Assembly: GCA_018350325.1 (NCBI GenBank)
Contig: JAEVLN010000006.1
Coordinates: 1,263,193-1,327,192, forward strand
Direction: 5' to 3'
DNA: 64,000 nt
Source of the DNA: Globodera rostochiensis
Taxonomy: Eukaryota > Nematoda > Chromadorea > Rhabditida > Heteroderidae
Shown: piece after piece, positions 18,866 to 30,111 of the stretch
How positions within the stretch are numbered: the first letter of the stretch is position 1
Layout: every line of letters begins with the position of its first letter
The notes under the pieces: generated by a model
What the model was told of the DNA's origin: nothing
The model's input: the letters and a program-made list of their open reading frames with translations, nothing else
Database searches by the model: none
Position numbers and translations under genes: made by a program

Positions 18866-19912
18866 TCTTCTTTTTAGCCCAAATTATTCTTTTAACTTAA
18901 TTCACCTCCAAAAATGCGACAATTTCCTTCCCCGAGTACGTCCGTTACCGGCTCAACTGGTCTCGATGGATGTTGTAGGGTGTTGGTGTGTTTGGTAGAT
19001 CAAGCCTTTCGTTGGATGTCAATTGATTTTTAGAATTTATTTATTTGTTTGTTGTTTTTTTTTTGTTGCTGAATTTATTTATTTATATTAATTACGACTA
19101 ATATGGATTAGAATTATCAAGTTTTTGTTATTTAACTTAATAACACATTTTCAGGTTGGATCTGAAGTTTTAAGTGACAGATTTTGAGAAAGCTTATAGC
19201 GTTCGAAGTTTTCTGAGGTAGTCTGTTGATGGTCCGTTGGTGCGAAAAATGAAACAAAATGCCTAGGGCGTCATCGAATTGCCTTTAACCTTTATTCTCT
19301 CGCCGTTCGTTTTCACTGATAACTCCTGATTTAATTAATTGCTTTATTCGCGGCTCTTTACGTCGGAGCTCTCGAAACTTATTTGATTAATACTTCTTTT
19401 TCGTAATTGTTGGCCCTCGGGATCGGATCCTTTTTTCCTCGCAGTTGGGGCCTGATCATTAGATTTATTGCTCTTAATCTTTACTCCTTTTTCTCAACAT
19501 TCCTTCATTCGACGTTTGCCCACCATCGCCCCTCAGACTAACATCGGCGCCTGATTTCAGTCATCGGCGAAATATTCGGCATTTGTTGCTTGTTTCTCAA
19601 CACTTTGGACGAAAGGTTTTGCTGTCAGAGCAGCCATTCCAAAATAAATTGGTCTTTAGTTGAACGATCACAGGTTAATTCAAAATTTGTCTTCTCCAAA
19701 AGAAAATGATGTCAAAGAAAGTAAATTCATAATATCCGATTAGCATTACAATAGAGAGGAGGAGGGGGTGGGAAGGGTGTGGAGACGATGAAAGAAATTT
19801 GACCAGCCATTTGAAGGTTTATTCTTACACCAAGTCATTCATTCTCAGTTGTTACCACTTTTCCTTTTGTCCATTAAATTAAATTTCGTCCGTTCTCAGT
19901 TTTTCAAAAAGA
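18866..19912. other. Leader of the gypsy-type element, proximal part
   Basis: This is untranslated in the retroelement sense: both minus-strand frames leading to Gag are closed upstream. Near 19800-19905 the plus strand has a T-rich run with two acceptor-like sites (ttctcag) just ahead of the antisense ORF, suggesting a 5' UTR on the opposite strand. Confidence 0.5.
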
Positions 19913-20308
19913 ATGAGCGTGTGGGAAATCCAAGAAGCTTGTCGGATTGTCTGCCGTTCCCCAAATATTTGCTGGGAACCTACTTCCTACACTGATCCGC
20001 AAATTTGTTTGCCTCCGGGCACCAATCCGAACAACTTTAAAAATTTTGTCTCATTGACGGACTACTCCTTCATGTTTGTTCTTCTCATGGTTTTCGTTGG
20101 AGGGCTTGCAATTGGCGTAATCATCTCGGCGTTATTTCTTGTTGTCAAGAAGAATTGCAACTGTTACTTTCGTCACAACTCGCGTTGTCAGCGAAAGAAC
20201 AACCGTTCCACCAATTCTCAAACTTTGGCACACTTGGCCGGCCGATCTCGCCAGCCTCCGCCTGTTCATACTCCGTTAATTGTCCGTTTGCCTCAAGATG
20301 TTTGTTAA
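19913..20308 (+). CDS. Antisense single-pass membrane protein, 131 aa
   Basis: The ORF runs opposite to the retrotransposon inside its leader. It starts with ATG at 19913 and ends with TAA at 20306-20308. Residues 1-50 form a short N-terminal domain with four cysteines (C10, C14, C20, C32) and no signal peptide. About 55-78 is a strong membrane segment (VLLMVFVGGLAIGVIISALF). A KKNCNC juxtamembrane motif follows, then a basic tail of about 50 residues ending QPPPVHTPLIVRLPQDVC. The layout suggests an N-out/C-in protein, and the juxtamembrane cysteines could be palmitoylated. I recognise no family. Downstream, 20376-20432 encodes an 18-residue peptide starting MGNSVGHSRR, and a good splice donor (gtaagttt) lies at 20438. 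It may be an accessory gene of the element or a captured host gene. Confidence 0.6.
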   Translation: MSVWEIQEACRIVCRSPNICWEPTSYTDPQICLPPGTNPNNFKNFVSLTDYSFMFVLLMVFVGGLAIGVIISALFLVVKKNCNCYFRHNSRCQRKNNRSTNSQTLAHLAGRSRQPPPVHTPLIVRLPQDVC

Positions 20309-20715
20309 TCACTACATTTTCTTTTTAACGAAACTCTTGCCTTTTGGGACTTCGACTTTTTTTTCCGGCTCTGTTATGGGCAATTCCGTCGGCCATTCTC
20401 GTCGCATCGAGCCCAATCATTCCTTTGTTTGAATGTGGTAAGTTTCGTTTCGGTCTTTTCTTTGACTTCAACAACACTTTACCGCTTAAGCCTTTCTTTG
20501 CCATCATTCAACGAAAGTGCGTCATTGTTATTTTTCTTTACCGGGCGATGTTATGATAATTTAATTAACTTTTTTGGATTATTTTTGTTCATTTATTTTA
20601 TTATTACTTTTTGATGGGTCTTTTATGATTTCGATCATTTCAAATATTACGTTAATTAATTTATTTATTTTTTTTAATAAAATAATGATTATGATAATTT
20701 TTACAAGTTGAAATT
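20309..20715. other. Leader of the gypsy-type element, distal part
   Basis: This stretch holds the short MGNSVGHSRR peptide frame (20376-20432, plus strand) and the donor-like gtaagt at 20438. An AT-rich region follows (20560-20700). I see no other coding support. Confidence 0.4.
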
Positions 20716-20734
20716 CCCCGTGGTAGGACCTCCA
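20716..20734 (-). other. Primer-binding site, tRNA-Gln type
   Basis: Directly inside the 5' LTR the minus strand reads TGGAGGTCCTACCACGGGG. TGGAGGTCC is complementary to the 3' end of eukaryotic tRNA-Gln (GGACCT-CCA). The match weakens after about 12 bases when compared with the tRNA sequence as I remember it. Confidence 0.65.
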
Positions 20735-21032
20735 TGACATAAGCTCACTCTGGACTGCTCTCCTGGTCCCACATTTGTACACGGTTCGGGATAATACCGT
20801 CTTTATCCGGGAGATATATGTGGGGCACAAAAGGGAGGTACAGCTTCCCCGATTCGAGCGGGGAAGTAAGGTTCACATATTGGCCAATGTGTGTGTAGAA
20901 TGAATTGGGTCGGGAACAGAGGTGAGAGTTGAGAGGAGGGAGGGACCGCCCCTTTGGGATTAACGAGATGGGCGACAATGATCGATGGGCGCCCCAGGGC
21001 AAAGAATGAGTGTGATTAGATTGTGTGTGTCA
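20735..21032 (-). repeat. 5' LTR of the gypsy-type element
   Basis: It is 298 bp long and appears identical to 8589-8886. It holds the promoter of the element in the minus-strand direction. Confidence 0.95.
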
Positions 21033-21681
21033 CATGGAAGACATCCCTCCAAGGTACAATATTAATCATTTTCTGTGTATATTCTTCTGACAACATTAAC
21101 AATAGTGCAAAAACGCTTAGTTTCCAAATAATATGAATGCATTTAATCATAATTAGGGCCAAGCCAATATAGCAATTATCAGCAGCCTCTAATTAACATG
21201 TTGAACGAACGCAATTCATAAAATTTTGGTTGATAACAAACACTTCATCTATTCATTGGTTGGATTGGCCTCTACTTTCAAATAACGGAAGGAAGTTAGA
21301 TTTTTTTCAAATTTGAAAATGTTTAAAAATTAATATTTCTTCGATAATGCTTTTTAAACTCGGTTTTCAATTAACTAAACAAAAACGTATTCCTTATTAA
21401 AATTAATTTTACAATTGTTGAACGGCCGCCCAACGGCGGTTTGATCCGACGACATTGGCGTTAATGTTCCGTATTTGTGTGCTGAGGCCAGCGTCGATGG
21501 CTGCAACTTTTGTAGTTGTAAAGGGCCAAACTTTACCGATCATCTGTCGACAGTTTGTGCGCATCTCTTTGCATAACAACAATAAAAAGAGCTAAAAAAT
21601 TAAAATTTTCGCAAAAATATTGATTTTGATTCACACTATCAGTATTCTGAAATTGGGAAACAATTCGACGATGCTTTTCAG

Positions 21682-21806
21682 TAGGGTTGGTCCCCGATTC
21701 CTCGGGGGCGGGCGGCCGACTAAAAAAGCCGGGGTTCGGGGTTTTTCCCATAAAAAACCCCCCTAAAATTCAAAGGGTCGGGGTTCGGGGTCAAGGACCA
21801 ACCCTA
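21682..21806. mobile_element. MITE with tagggttggtcc ends
   Basis: The ends TAGGGTTGGTCC and GGACCAACCCTA are inverted repeats, and the inside is ccccga/tcgggg-rich. Flanks cttttcag and gttttcag look like an imperfect 8-bp duplication. The same insertion exists at 27782-27906, so it predates the block duplication. Confidence 0.6.
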
Positions 21807-21935
21807 CGTTTTCAGCGCCGCCGAAAGTATTAAAATTGTATTAAAATTTGTAAAAATGGTTATGAAACAAAGTTAATTCATTTCATACCTTCACCCACCC
21901 AATACATTTTTTATAAGAAAATTTAATATTCAAAT

Positions 21936-24257
21936 TTATTTGCTTGCCTCGTCTGCAACATAATTCAAATTAATAAAGAGTTGAACTGGGAAAAACAGCA
22001 TTTTTCCAATAGGGTCGCAGAGCATAAAGTCATCGAACCATTTGAAATTACTTGCAGAAATATACGACAACTGGCACATCGCCAAAATTTGAATTCCGAC
22101 GCAAGTCCAAGTGAGCCTCACACTGTCTTTGTCCGATGCCGAAGCCGCCACTTCGGTGCTCCAACTCCGATTATGAGCTATAACAAGTGGACATTATTAA
22201 TCATTTTTAAGCTAAAAAATTTCTAGAATTTCAACTAGGGCAAGGACACGGAGCCAGGGGGGGCGTGGGGCCTGCCCCCCCCTCTCTCCCGAAAATTTTG
22301 AAAAGATTTTGACAAATTACACGCTAACAATCGCCTTTCTAAATTGCCTCCTCCTCGAAACGCAAGGTTTCACGGGGATAGGGGCGATATGTCGGGGTTC
22401 TTCGGGGGGCATCCGGAAAAAGTAGCAGTGATTATTAAAAGTCGAAAAAAAAGTTTTTTTGTTGATAGGGGTATTCGGGTAATATCCATTCCGACCAATT
22501 TCAACCCCGAACCCCCGTATTCAAACAATTTTCAAAAATTCCAAATTTTTTTAAAATTCAATTTTAGCCTCAAAACCAAAAAGCACAAAATACAACGAAA
22601 AGGCAAGTAATGATCGAATTCATATTTTGTGAAGAGTTTGAGGCCAACACTGATTTTTGATAAATTTTAAATTTTCGAAAAATGTTCGAATTTTGGTTGA
22701 GTCGGCTTTCCTTCTACGCCCCCCGAATACCCGTAGAAAAACTTTTTTCTCGACTTTTAATAATCACTGACGCATTTTCTGGACACCCTCCGTGGGCGTC
22801 GGGAACTTTTGCTATTTCTACCTTTGATCCATGCAAACTTTGTCACAATTGCAGCATAAAAAAACGATGAAACAATGACATATGCCCCGGTATAGTAAGC
22901 GGGAGTATTGAAGTAGTCTATTTAAAATTAAAAAGTTATTGAATTGTTTTATTATATATTAACTTACAAAAGTAAAAAGTGACAGGAATGGACAATAAAT
23001 GCATACATACACATTGAACAAAAATAAGCCTTAATTATTATTATTATTTTATTATTACGGAAGTTATTTAATTTTTTGTCATTTTTTGTTTGTAATGAAA
23101 TGGAAAAAACACTGCATGCGCTCGATTTGCAGCCAGCGCAATTATGTGCAAGCGATTGCTGATCGAACTGCAGATGGCGCAAGACGTGACGATGTAATTG
23201 AAGAAGAAGATGGTTATTTTTGTTAAGGGTACATAAGCCGTCGTGTGTTGAGTTATGATTGCAAGTAATAACAACATTTCAGGGAATAGCTAAATAATTT
23301 ATTTGCATAAAATAAATCAAAAAATCAGAACAATTTTGTTTAAAATAGGGTAGGACATGAATGGGGGACTTTGGGAAAAACCGGTGAATTTTTTTGAAAA
23401 TTTGCAAAAGTCGATTTTTATGGGTGCATTTTTTAAGGAATTTTCCAAAAAGGCCAATTAGGTGAATAGGACCCTATTTTAGGTGCTAAAAAATAAAACC
23501 TAAAAAATAGGTGCTAAAAACTCCATGAAAAACGATCGCTGTGAGCTAAAAAATATAATTTTCGTGCTTTTCAGAGCGAGGAGCGTTTAGGGAAAAATAC
23601 GTAAAACCATAAAAACCCGTTTCAGTTCTGGTCACGGTCCCGTCATACCCTAGTTTAAAATCGCGTAGCACGGGGACGGAAAGAATTTTGGAAAAAACAG
23701 GGACTAAATTTCAATGCCAGAAAAGGCAGATTAAGAATTTAGGGATAAAATATTTAGGCTTAGTTTTTTAATTTTAAAAGGCAACCCCAGCGCCTCGGGG
23801 TGCCACCCAGGGATGCTAACCGGATTCCGGACATTTTTTTGTTGGCATCCGGTTACATCCCAGGTGCCAACCAGGGATGGGCGCCGATGACCTCAAGAAA
23901 TTTCGTAACTCGGAATTCCGGTTTTCAAAAAATTTCGGACAGAAATCGGAATTCCGAGGCCTTAAAATTTTTCGGAAATCGGAATTCTAAAACCCAAAAA
24001 TGTCGGAAAATCGGAATTCCGCCCATCCCTGGTGCCAACCTGTATCAACATATTTCTTTTGCAATTAGCTACAAAATTAACACACTCACTTTGCTGACCA
24101 AAATGTACAAAGCGAAGCGTTCTCGAGCCAATTTGAATACCGGATATGCACAAAACAGTTGGAAGACCATCAAAATAGTTAAAACTGTGACTATTGTTAA
24201 ATCCCACGGGGCCACGCCATGGCTGCTGGCGGCTATTCGAATTGCGGTGCAGTTCAT
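21936..24257 (-). pseudogene. Seven-transmembrane chemoreceptor-like gene, copy 1, splice donor lost
   Basis: Five exons on the minus strand: A 24090-24257, B 23072-23289, C 22968-23029, D 22822-22917, E 21936-22177. Phases agree (0, 2, 1, 1), giving about 261 residues. Exon A holds TM1, exon B TM2 and TM3 with NRLHIIALAANRAHAVFFPF, where nematode serpentine receptors carry a DRY-like motif. Exon C holds TM4, D TM5, and E TM6 and TM7. The closest type is an Srx/Srt-like chemosensory GPCR; I cannot place the subfamily. After exon B, copy 2 has the donor GTAAAT, but here it is TTAAAT (first base at 23071). The frame would run into TAA at once. Copy 1 is therefore probably non-functional unless another donor is used. 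Confidence 0.65.
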
Positions 24258-24966
24258 TTGTACAAATAAAAAGTCAAATTAGCACAATCTACATAACAAA
24301 ATGGTTTAATAAATTTAGAGATTAAATCAAAAGCGCAGAAATTGGCCACAATTTTCTAAACATTTGCCTTACAGGCCGGACGAAATCGGGACCCGGAACC
24401 GAGATTCTTCGGGATCTCAGGAAATTGGCATGTGACAGCGACACGGGGACTTACTTGCCTGGCAACTTTGGGTTAGAGCTAACAAATGCTTTTTAATTTA
24501 AAAAAATTTAAAATATTTTTGTGGAAAAATCAATGTTTAAAATTTTGACCAGCAGCACTATTTTAATTCCAATAATTTTTTAAACTTATTTTTGAATGTA
24601 TACTTTTGTTTTGTCACTTTTCATAAATGGGCATAGAATGAGTTGTGGAACTTTTATGCCGAACATTTGGCGATATAAAGTGCCAGATTTGAATTCGAAC
24701 TGAAATAGGCCAATCGACAAAACCCATTTTAGCAAAATTATGATAAATTTATTTAAAATGTTTTGGATTTATGCGATTCAAAATTGTGATAAATAATTGA
24801 ACATTTAATCAACAAACACTGGATATGGCAAAATAGAATAATTAATTTGGCTAGACTTCAATAAACAAATTGAATCTAGTTAAAAGAAATGGACTTTTTA
24901 AATAAAAATTTGATTTGTGTGGTCTCAATAAATAAATTAGACCCAGGTGTTAATTTGCATATGCCA

Positions 24967-25406
24967 CATTTAAAGATTTGGTGCCCAAAGGCAAAAGGTC
25001 CGGTAGGCAAACATTGGACAAAAAATGCCCGATGGGACTGCAAAAATGTTTGATTCTAAAAAGCCATAATTCCATGGCTCCCCTCAAAAACTCCCAAAAT
25101 AAGCACATCGAAGACAAAAAATAAGAAATTTTTACCGGGCACTAGGGGACGAGAGTGTGTATGCGGTCTTTGGAAGATTATTCCAGCAGAAAAGAATAGG
25201 GGTAGGGGTCGTCTGAGTCTGGCCATCTGAGTCTGGGAAATTTTTAACACGTCATAACTCTTTTTACAGCGAACCAATCTTAACAATCTTTATATCATTT
25301 AAAAGCTCTAGGTGATTTGAAGATAAAGGTAATTCAAAGTGAAAGAGTCAATTCGATGCAATACTAAAAAGTTATAAATGAAAATGTGTGTAAAAATCAG
25401 TATTTT
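24967..25406. other. Non-coding spacer between duplicated blocks
   Basis: I see no exon here. A short direct repeat (ctgagtctgg twice near 25213-25236) is the only visible pattern. Confidence 0.4.
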
Positions 25407-26124
25407 TCATGTTTTTTGGCAATATCTTTGTTGATTTTCATTCAAACTTTTCATTAAGCATTCAATACAAGCAGTGGAGGAAACGAGGGAAGAGAAAAGG
25501 CAGGTTTGGAGGGAAGCCGATTGTCGAGAGCGGTGACTCAACGCCGGCAAAAGGGCTCTTTGGGAATCGGCTTCTTCTTCTCCATTGCCTGAATCGCAAT
25601 TATCGACCCTTCCTTCACAATTGCACCAGTCTTTGAGATCACGACCAACTGGCCGCTTATTTGTTAGCTCATAGTCTGATTTACAGGATTTTTTTTGTAC
25701 AATTTCAACAACTATCAGACCAATTTTTCGTTCTTTACGATTTATTAAACGCTTATTTTGCAACTGAAAATGCTTATTAATAGAGAATAGATTTGAATGT
25801 CGAATAAAAGAAATACCATTAAATCTCAAACAAAAGCTCGAAGTCGATACGAACAACCTATTATAATTTTTTTCAATTGCCAAAATAAGCTTTTATTAGT
25901 CATACAATGCCTAAAAAATCAAATATACAGAAATGTGGGCAATTTGCTTTTATTCACAACTGAAGCTTTTGAATTTTACATTAATTGTTTGATTAATAAA
26001 TTAATTTGTTTTGGGAAATTAATGTAATAAACCTAGGGATCCCAAATTCGCAATTTAATTAACTGCATCTTTTCAGAAAACTTACCGCACGTTTCGGAAG
26101 GTCTGATTCGCTGAGGTCCGACAT
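25407..26124 (-). CDS. Possible two-exon gene of unknown function
   Basis: Exon 1 (26086-26124) starts ATG and reads MSDLSESDLPKRA before a perfect donor GTAAGT. Exon 2 (25407-25763) follows an acceptor TTTTCAG and stays open in the matching phase for 118 codons. It contains RKERKIGLIVVEIVQKK and later a cysteine-containing stretch (KDWCNCEGRVDNCDS). The total is about 131 residues. I recognise no domain. Part of exon 2 also reads well in another frame (KTGAIVKEGSIIAIQAMEKK), so a frameshift or a different splice pattern is possible. Confidence 0.35.
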
Positions 26125-27291
26125 TTAAATATAACATCAAAAAAATAAATCTAATTATTTTTTAAAAAATAATGCAAATTTATAAATAATATACTGCATT
26201 TGGAGTTGGAGGTCTCTTTACTGAAACACGCCGTCGTAGAAGGAGCAGCACCTATTTCAAGTAAGATTAATTTGCGCTTTTTTACTTTTCCCCTCACCTT
26301 TTGACCTAACTATTTCTCTAGGACAGACAGTCTTATAAAGTTAAAACGGGATAAAACTGAATTTTCCGCCTTTCAAATATTAAAATATAAAAAAATTTAT
26401 TAAGTTCTAAACCAACCTTCGATGGTTTTTCGAATACTTTTTCATTCATTCTAAAACATGTTGTAGATTTTTTAAAATTTAAATCCTCTAGGCATTAATT
26501 CCTTGTCCATAAGGATTCTAATATAACACGTTTTTCATTAGATGCTTTTTGAAAACGATCGCAACGCGATTTGAGATGCGAAGAGAACCTTTGATTGACA
26601 TCAGTAACATAATTATAACAGACGTCATAAGAGTTGTAGGTTTAAAACGCCTACAATTGCTTTTTGTTAAATGCAAAATTTTGCAATACATTTACGGCAA
26701 ACAGATAATTATGAACTTTTATTGTTAAAAATGACTGACGAGAAAAAACTGTGTGTTTTAAACAAAATGAAAAATTTCTTAAACCAAATTTCTTTCTCAA
26801 ATTTTCATATCAGCAAATGTTAAATAAGGTGTGCAATATACGAATTAGAAAAGCAAATATTCTATGTGATTTTACATCTGTAAATGAAATTTGCTAGAAA
26901 AATTTTAAATTGGTTGATACCAGCCTCGCAAAAATTGTTTGACGGTAGAAATGCATTCAAAAACACCAATTTTTAGAATCTTACGGACCAAAAGAGAATA
27001 AATAATTTGAATGCTCATAACTTGGCGCTCTGCTTAGCTACGAACAAGTTTTATACATCATCAGATGCAGAATCTCAACCACTACTCAGCAACAACAAAA
27101 AAGCGACAATTGCTGTAGGTTAGGCTGAGATATAAGCTTTCAAAAATTTGTGGTGTTGTGGGTTTTTTTCAAAAAGTGAATATAACTCCGATACCTGGTA
27201 ACCTCTAAGGTCGCCAATTATTTATTGGAACGACAAGAACCGTTTGTACCCAATGATAACTAAATTCTGAAATTGGCAACCGCTTTTCGTC
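26125..27291. other. AT-rich intergenic stretch
   Basis: I see no supported exon on either strand. The sequence is AT-rich with scattered acceptor-like tttcag motifs but no open frames of coding composition. Confidence 0.45.
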
Positions 27292-27781
27292 TAATTGACG
27301 TGTTGAAGGAACGCAATTCACAAAATTTTGATTGATAACAAACGCTTCATTTATTCATTGGTTGGGCTGGCTGACATCTGTTTCAAATAACGGAAGAAAG
27401 TCGGATTTTTTTTTTCAAATTTGAAAATGTTCAAAAAAAAATATTTCTTATTGTAACGCTTTTAAACTCGGCCTTTCAATTAACTTAAACAAATTAATAA
27501 AGTTAATCTAATGTTTACAATCGTTGAACCGCCAGATGGTTTGATCCGACGACATTGGCGTTAATGTTCCGTATTTGTGTGCTGAGGCCAGCGTCGATGG
27601 CTGCAACTTTTGTAGTCGTAAAGGGCCAAACTTTACCGATCATCTGACGACAGTTTGTGCGCATCTCTTTGCATAACAACAATAAAAAGAGCTAAAAAAT
27701 TAAAATTTTCGCAAAAATATTGATTTTGATTCACACTATCAGTATTCTGAAATTGGGAAACAATTCGACGATGCTTTTCAG

Positions 27782-27906
27782 TAGGGTTGGTCCCCGATTC
27801 CTCGGGGGCGGGCGGCCGACTAAAAAAGCCGGGGTTCGGGGTTTTTCCCATAAAAAACCCCCCTAAAATTCAAAGGGTCGGGGTTCGGGGTCAAGGACCA
27901 ACCCTA
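27782..27906. mobile_element. MITE with tagggttggtcc ends, second copy
   Basis: This is the counterpart of 21682-21806 in the other duplicated block, with the same ends and flanks. Confidence 0.6.
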
Positions 27907-28035
27907 CGTTTTCAGCGCCGCCGAAAGTATTAAAATTGTATTAAAATTTGTAAAAATGGTTATGAAACAAAGTTAATTCATTTCATACCTTCACCCACCC
28001 AATACATTTTTTATAAGAAAATTTAATATTCAAAT

Positions 28036-30111
28036 TTATTTGCTTGCCTCGTCTGCAACATAATTCAAATTAATAAAGAGTTGAACTGGGAAAAACAGCA
28101 TTTTTCCAATAGGGTCGCAGAGCATAAAGTCATCGAACCATTTGAAATTACTTGCAGAAATATACGACAACTGGCACATCGCCAAAATTTGAATTCCGAC
28201 GCAAGTCCAAGTGAGCCTCACACTGTCTTTGTCCGATGCCGAAGCCGCCACTTCGGTGCTCCAACTCCGATTATGAGCTATAACAAGTGGACATTTTTAA
28301 TTATTTTTTAAGCTAAAAGTTTTTCTAAAAGAAAATTTCAACGAGGTGTATAGGCGGGGGGGGGGGGAGGCCCTGCCCCCCTCCCCCGAAATCATCCAAA
28401 AATTTTAAAGATTTTGTGACAAATTACACCCTAAAAATCGACTTTCCGGATGGAAACGCAAAGTTTTTTTGGGGATCGGAACCTTAGGTTCGATCCATTT
28501 CGAACTCCGAACCAAAAATCTTTTCGAATATTTAAAAATTTTCAAAGATTAATTTTAACCTCAAAAGCATCCAAAACGCACAAAATAGATCGAATTCATG
28601 CTTGCTTTTTGAAAAATTTTGAGTTTTCGAAAAAATGTTTGAATTTGGGTTTGAAGCTCAAAATGGAAGTCACGCCCCCAAATACCCCAAAAAAAAAGCT
28701 TTTTTGTCGATTTTAATAATCACTGACGAATTTACCGGACACCCCCCGGGGGCGTCGGGGAGCAATTCTAATTTAAATTTTTGTTATTTCTACCTTTGAT
28801 CCATGCAAACTTTGCCACAATTGCAGCATAAAATAACGATGGAATAATGACGTATGACCAGGTATAGTAAGCGGGAGTATAGAAATTATCTATTTGAAAA
28901 TTAAAAAGCTATTGAATTGATTTTTTATTATATATTAACTTACAAAGGTAAACACTGATCGGGGTGGATAATAAATGCATAAACACACATTGAACAAAAA
29001 TAAGCCTTAATTATTATTATTATTATTATTATATTAAATTAGGGATGGATAATAAATGCATAAACACACATTGAACAAAAATAAGCCTTATTATTATTAT
29101 TATTATTATTATATTAAATTAGGGATGGATAATAAATGCATAAACACACATTGAACAAAAATAAGCCTTATTATTATTATTATTATTATTATTATATTAA
29201 ATTAGGGATGGATAATAAATGCATAAGCACACATTGAACAAAAATAAGCCTTATTATTATTATTATTATTATATTAAATTAGGGATGGATAATAAATGCA
29301 TAAGCACACATTGAACAAAAATAAACCTTAATTATTATTATTATTATATTAAATTAGGGATGGATAATAAATGCATAAACACACATTGAACAAAATAAGT
29401 CTTACTTCATTAATTATTGTTATTAATATTAATTAAGGAAGTTATTTACTTTTTTGTCATTTTTTGGTTGTAATGAAATGGAAAAAACACTGCATGCGCT
29501 CGATTTGCAGCCAGCGCAATTATGTGCAAGCGATTGCTGATCGAACTGCAGATGGCGCAAGGCGTGACGATGTAATTGAAGAAGAAATTGGCTACACTTG
29601 ATGGGGGCACATAAGCCGTCGCGTATTGTGTTATACTTGCAAGTATAAACAAAATTTCAGGGAATAGCTTAAATGAATTTAATTGCATAAAATGTGTAAA
29701 TCAAAAAATTCAGAACAATTGTTTTATAAAATTTAATCCACGGTTGGCACTCCGAACTCGCTGGGTTTGGACCAATTTTTTAAAATAAATTCCATAAAAA
29801 TTTCTCGACAGCGCCTATCGGCACCGTCGACCCCCCCCCCCCCGCTCCCGCCCCCGCCGCCGCAAATGCCGGATTTTTGCCAAAAGTCCGGAATCCGTCA
29901 TCCGGCCCGCCGGATCTTAAAATGTCCGGCTAATTAACACACTCACTTTGCTGACCAAAATGTACAAAGCGAAGCGTTCTCGAGCCAATTTGAATACCGG
30001 ATATGCACAAAACAGTTGGAACAACATTGAAAGAGTTAAAACTGTGACTATTGTTAAATTCCACGGGTCCACGCCTTGGACGGCGGCTCTTCGAATTGCG
30101 GTGCAGTTCAT
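28036..30111 (-). CDS. Seven-transmembrane chemoreceptor-like gene, copy 2
   Basis: Exons on the minus strand: A 29947-30111 (starts MNCTAIRRAAVQGVDPWNL), B 29450-29667, C 28944-29005, D 28794-28889, E 28036-28277. They give about 260 residues with seven hydrophobic segments. All donors start GT and all phases fit. Exon B ends at GTAAAT, the donor that copy 1 has lost. The TM3 end carries NRLHIIALAANRAHAVFFPF, the position of the G-protein-coupling motif in nematode serpentine receptors. Exon E is almost identical to that of copy 1, while exons A-D differ at many sites. The likely role is chemosensation at the cell surface; the ligand is unknown. Between exons B and C the intron contains about five further copies of exon C without its donor. 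Confidence 0.65.
28975..29400. repeat. Tandem array of an exon-derived 72-75 bp unit
   Basis: The unit gataataaatgcataaacac...gaacaaaaataagcctta, followed by a (tta)n run, repeats about six times. The copy nearest exon D is the functional TM4 exon (28944-29005, minus). The others keep the TM4-coding part and the acceptor but carry ctaatttaatat where the donor should be. Confidence 0.8.

Larger units (their letters stand above)
8589..21032 (-). mobile_element. Full-length Ty3/gypsy-type LTR retrotransposon, 12,444 bp
   Basis: Two 298-bp LTRs (TG...CA) bound the element, with a 4-bp target duplication CATG at 8585-8588 and 21033-21036. Reading on the minus strand, the order is 5' LTR (20735-21032), a primer site resembling the tRNA-Gln 3' end, a leader of about 1.8 kb with an antisense ORF, a short ORF1, a very long Gag/glycoprotein/Pol ORF, a polypurine tract and the 3' LTR. 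The domain order PR-RT-RNaseH-IN with HHCC and DDE motifs and a GPF motif after IN places it in Ty3/gypsy (Metaviridae). The LTRs look identical by eye and the main ORF is intact, which implies a recent insertion. A glycoprotein-like region between Gag and protease is unusual. Confidence 0.9.
21191..24966. repeat. Segmental duplication, copy 1 (chemoreceptor block)
   Basis: This block aligns with 27292-30827. Left edges share ttgataacaaac and ttcattggttgg; right edges share cccaggtgttaatttgcata. The two copies share the receptor gene and an internal MITE. They differ in the introns, where unrelated insertions occur (for example 23340-23800). Confidence 0.85.

Noticed and set aside
22964..23182. 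Alternative frame for the TM4 exon of the chemoreceptor (AYFCSMCMYAFIVH)
   Set aside because: It is hydrophobic, but the phases of exons B and D in copy 2 require the other frame (LIFVQCVCMHLLSIPVTF).
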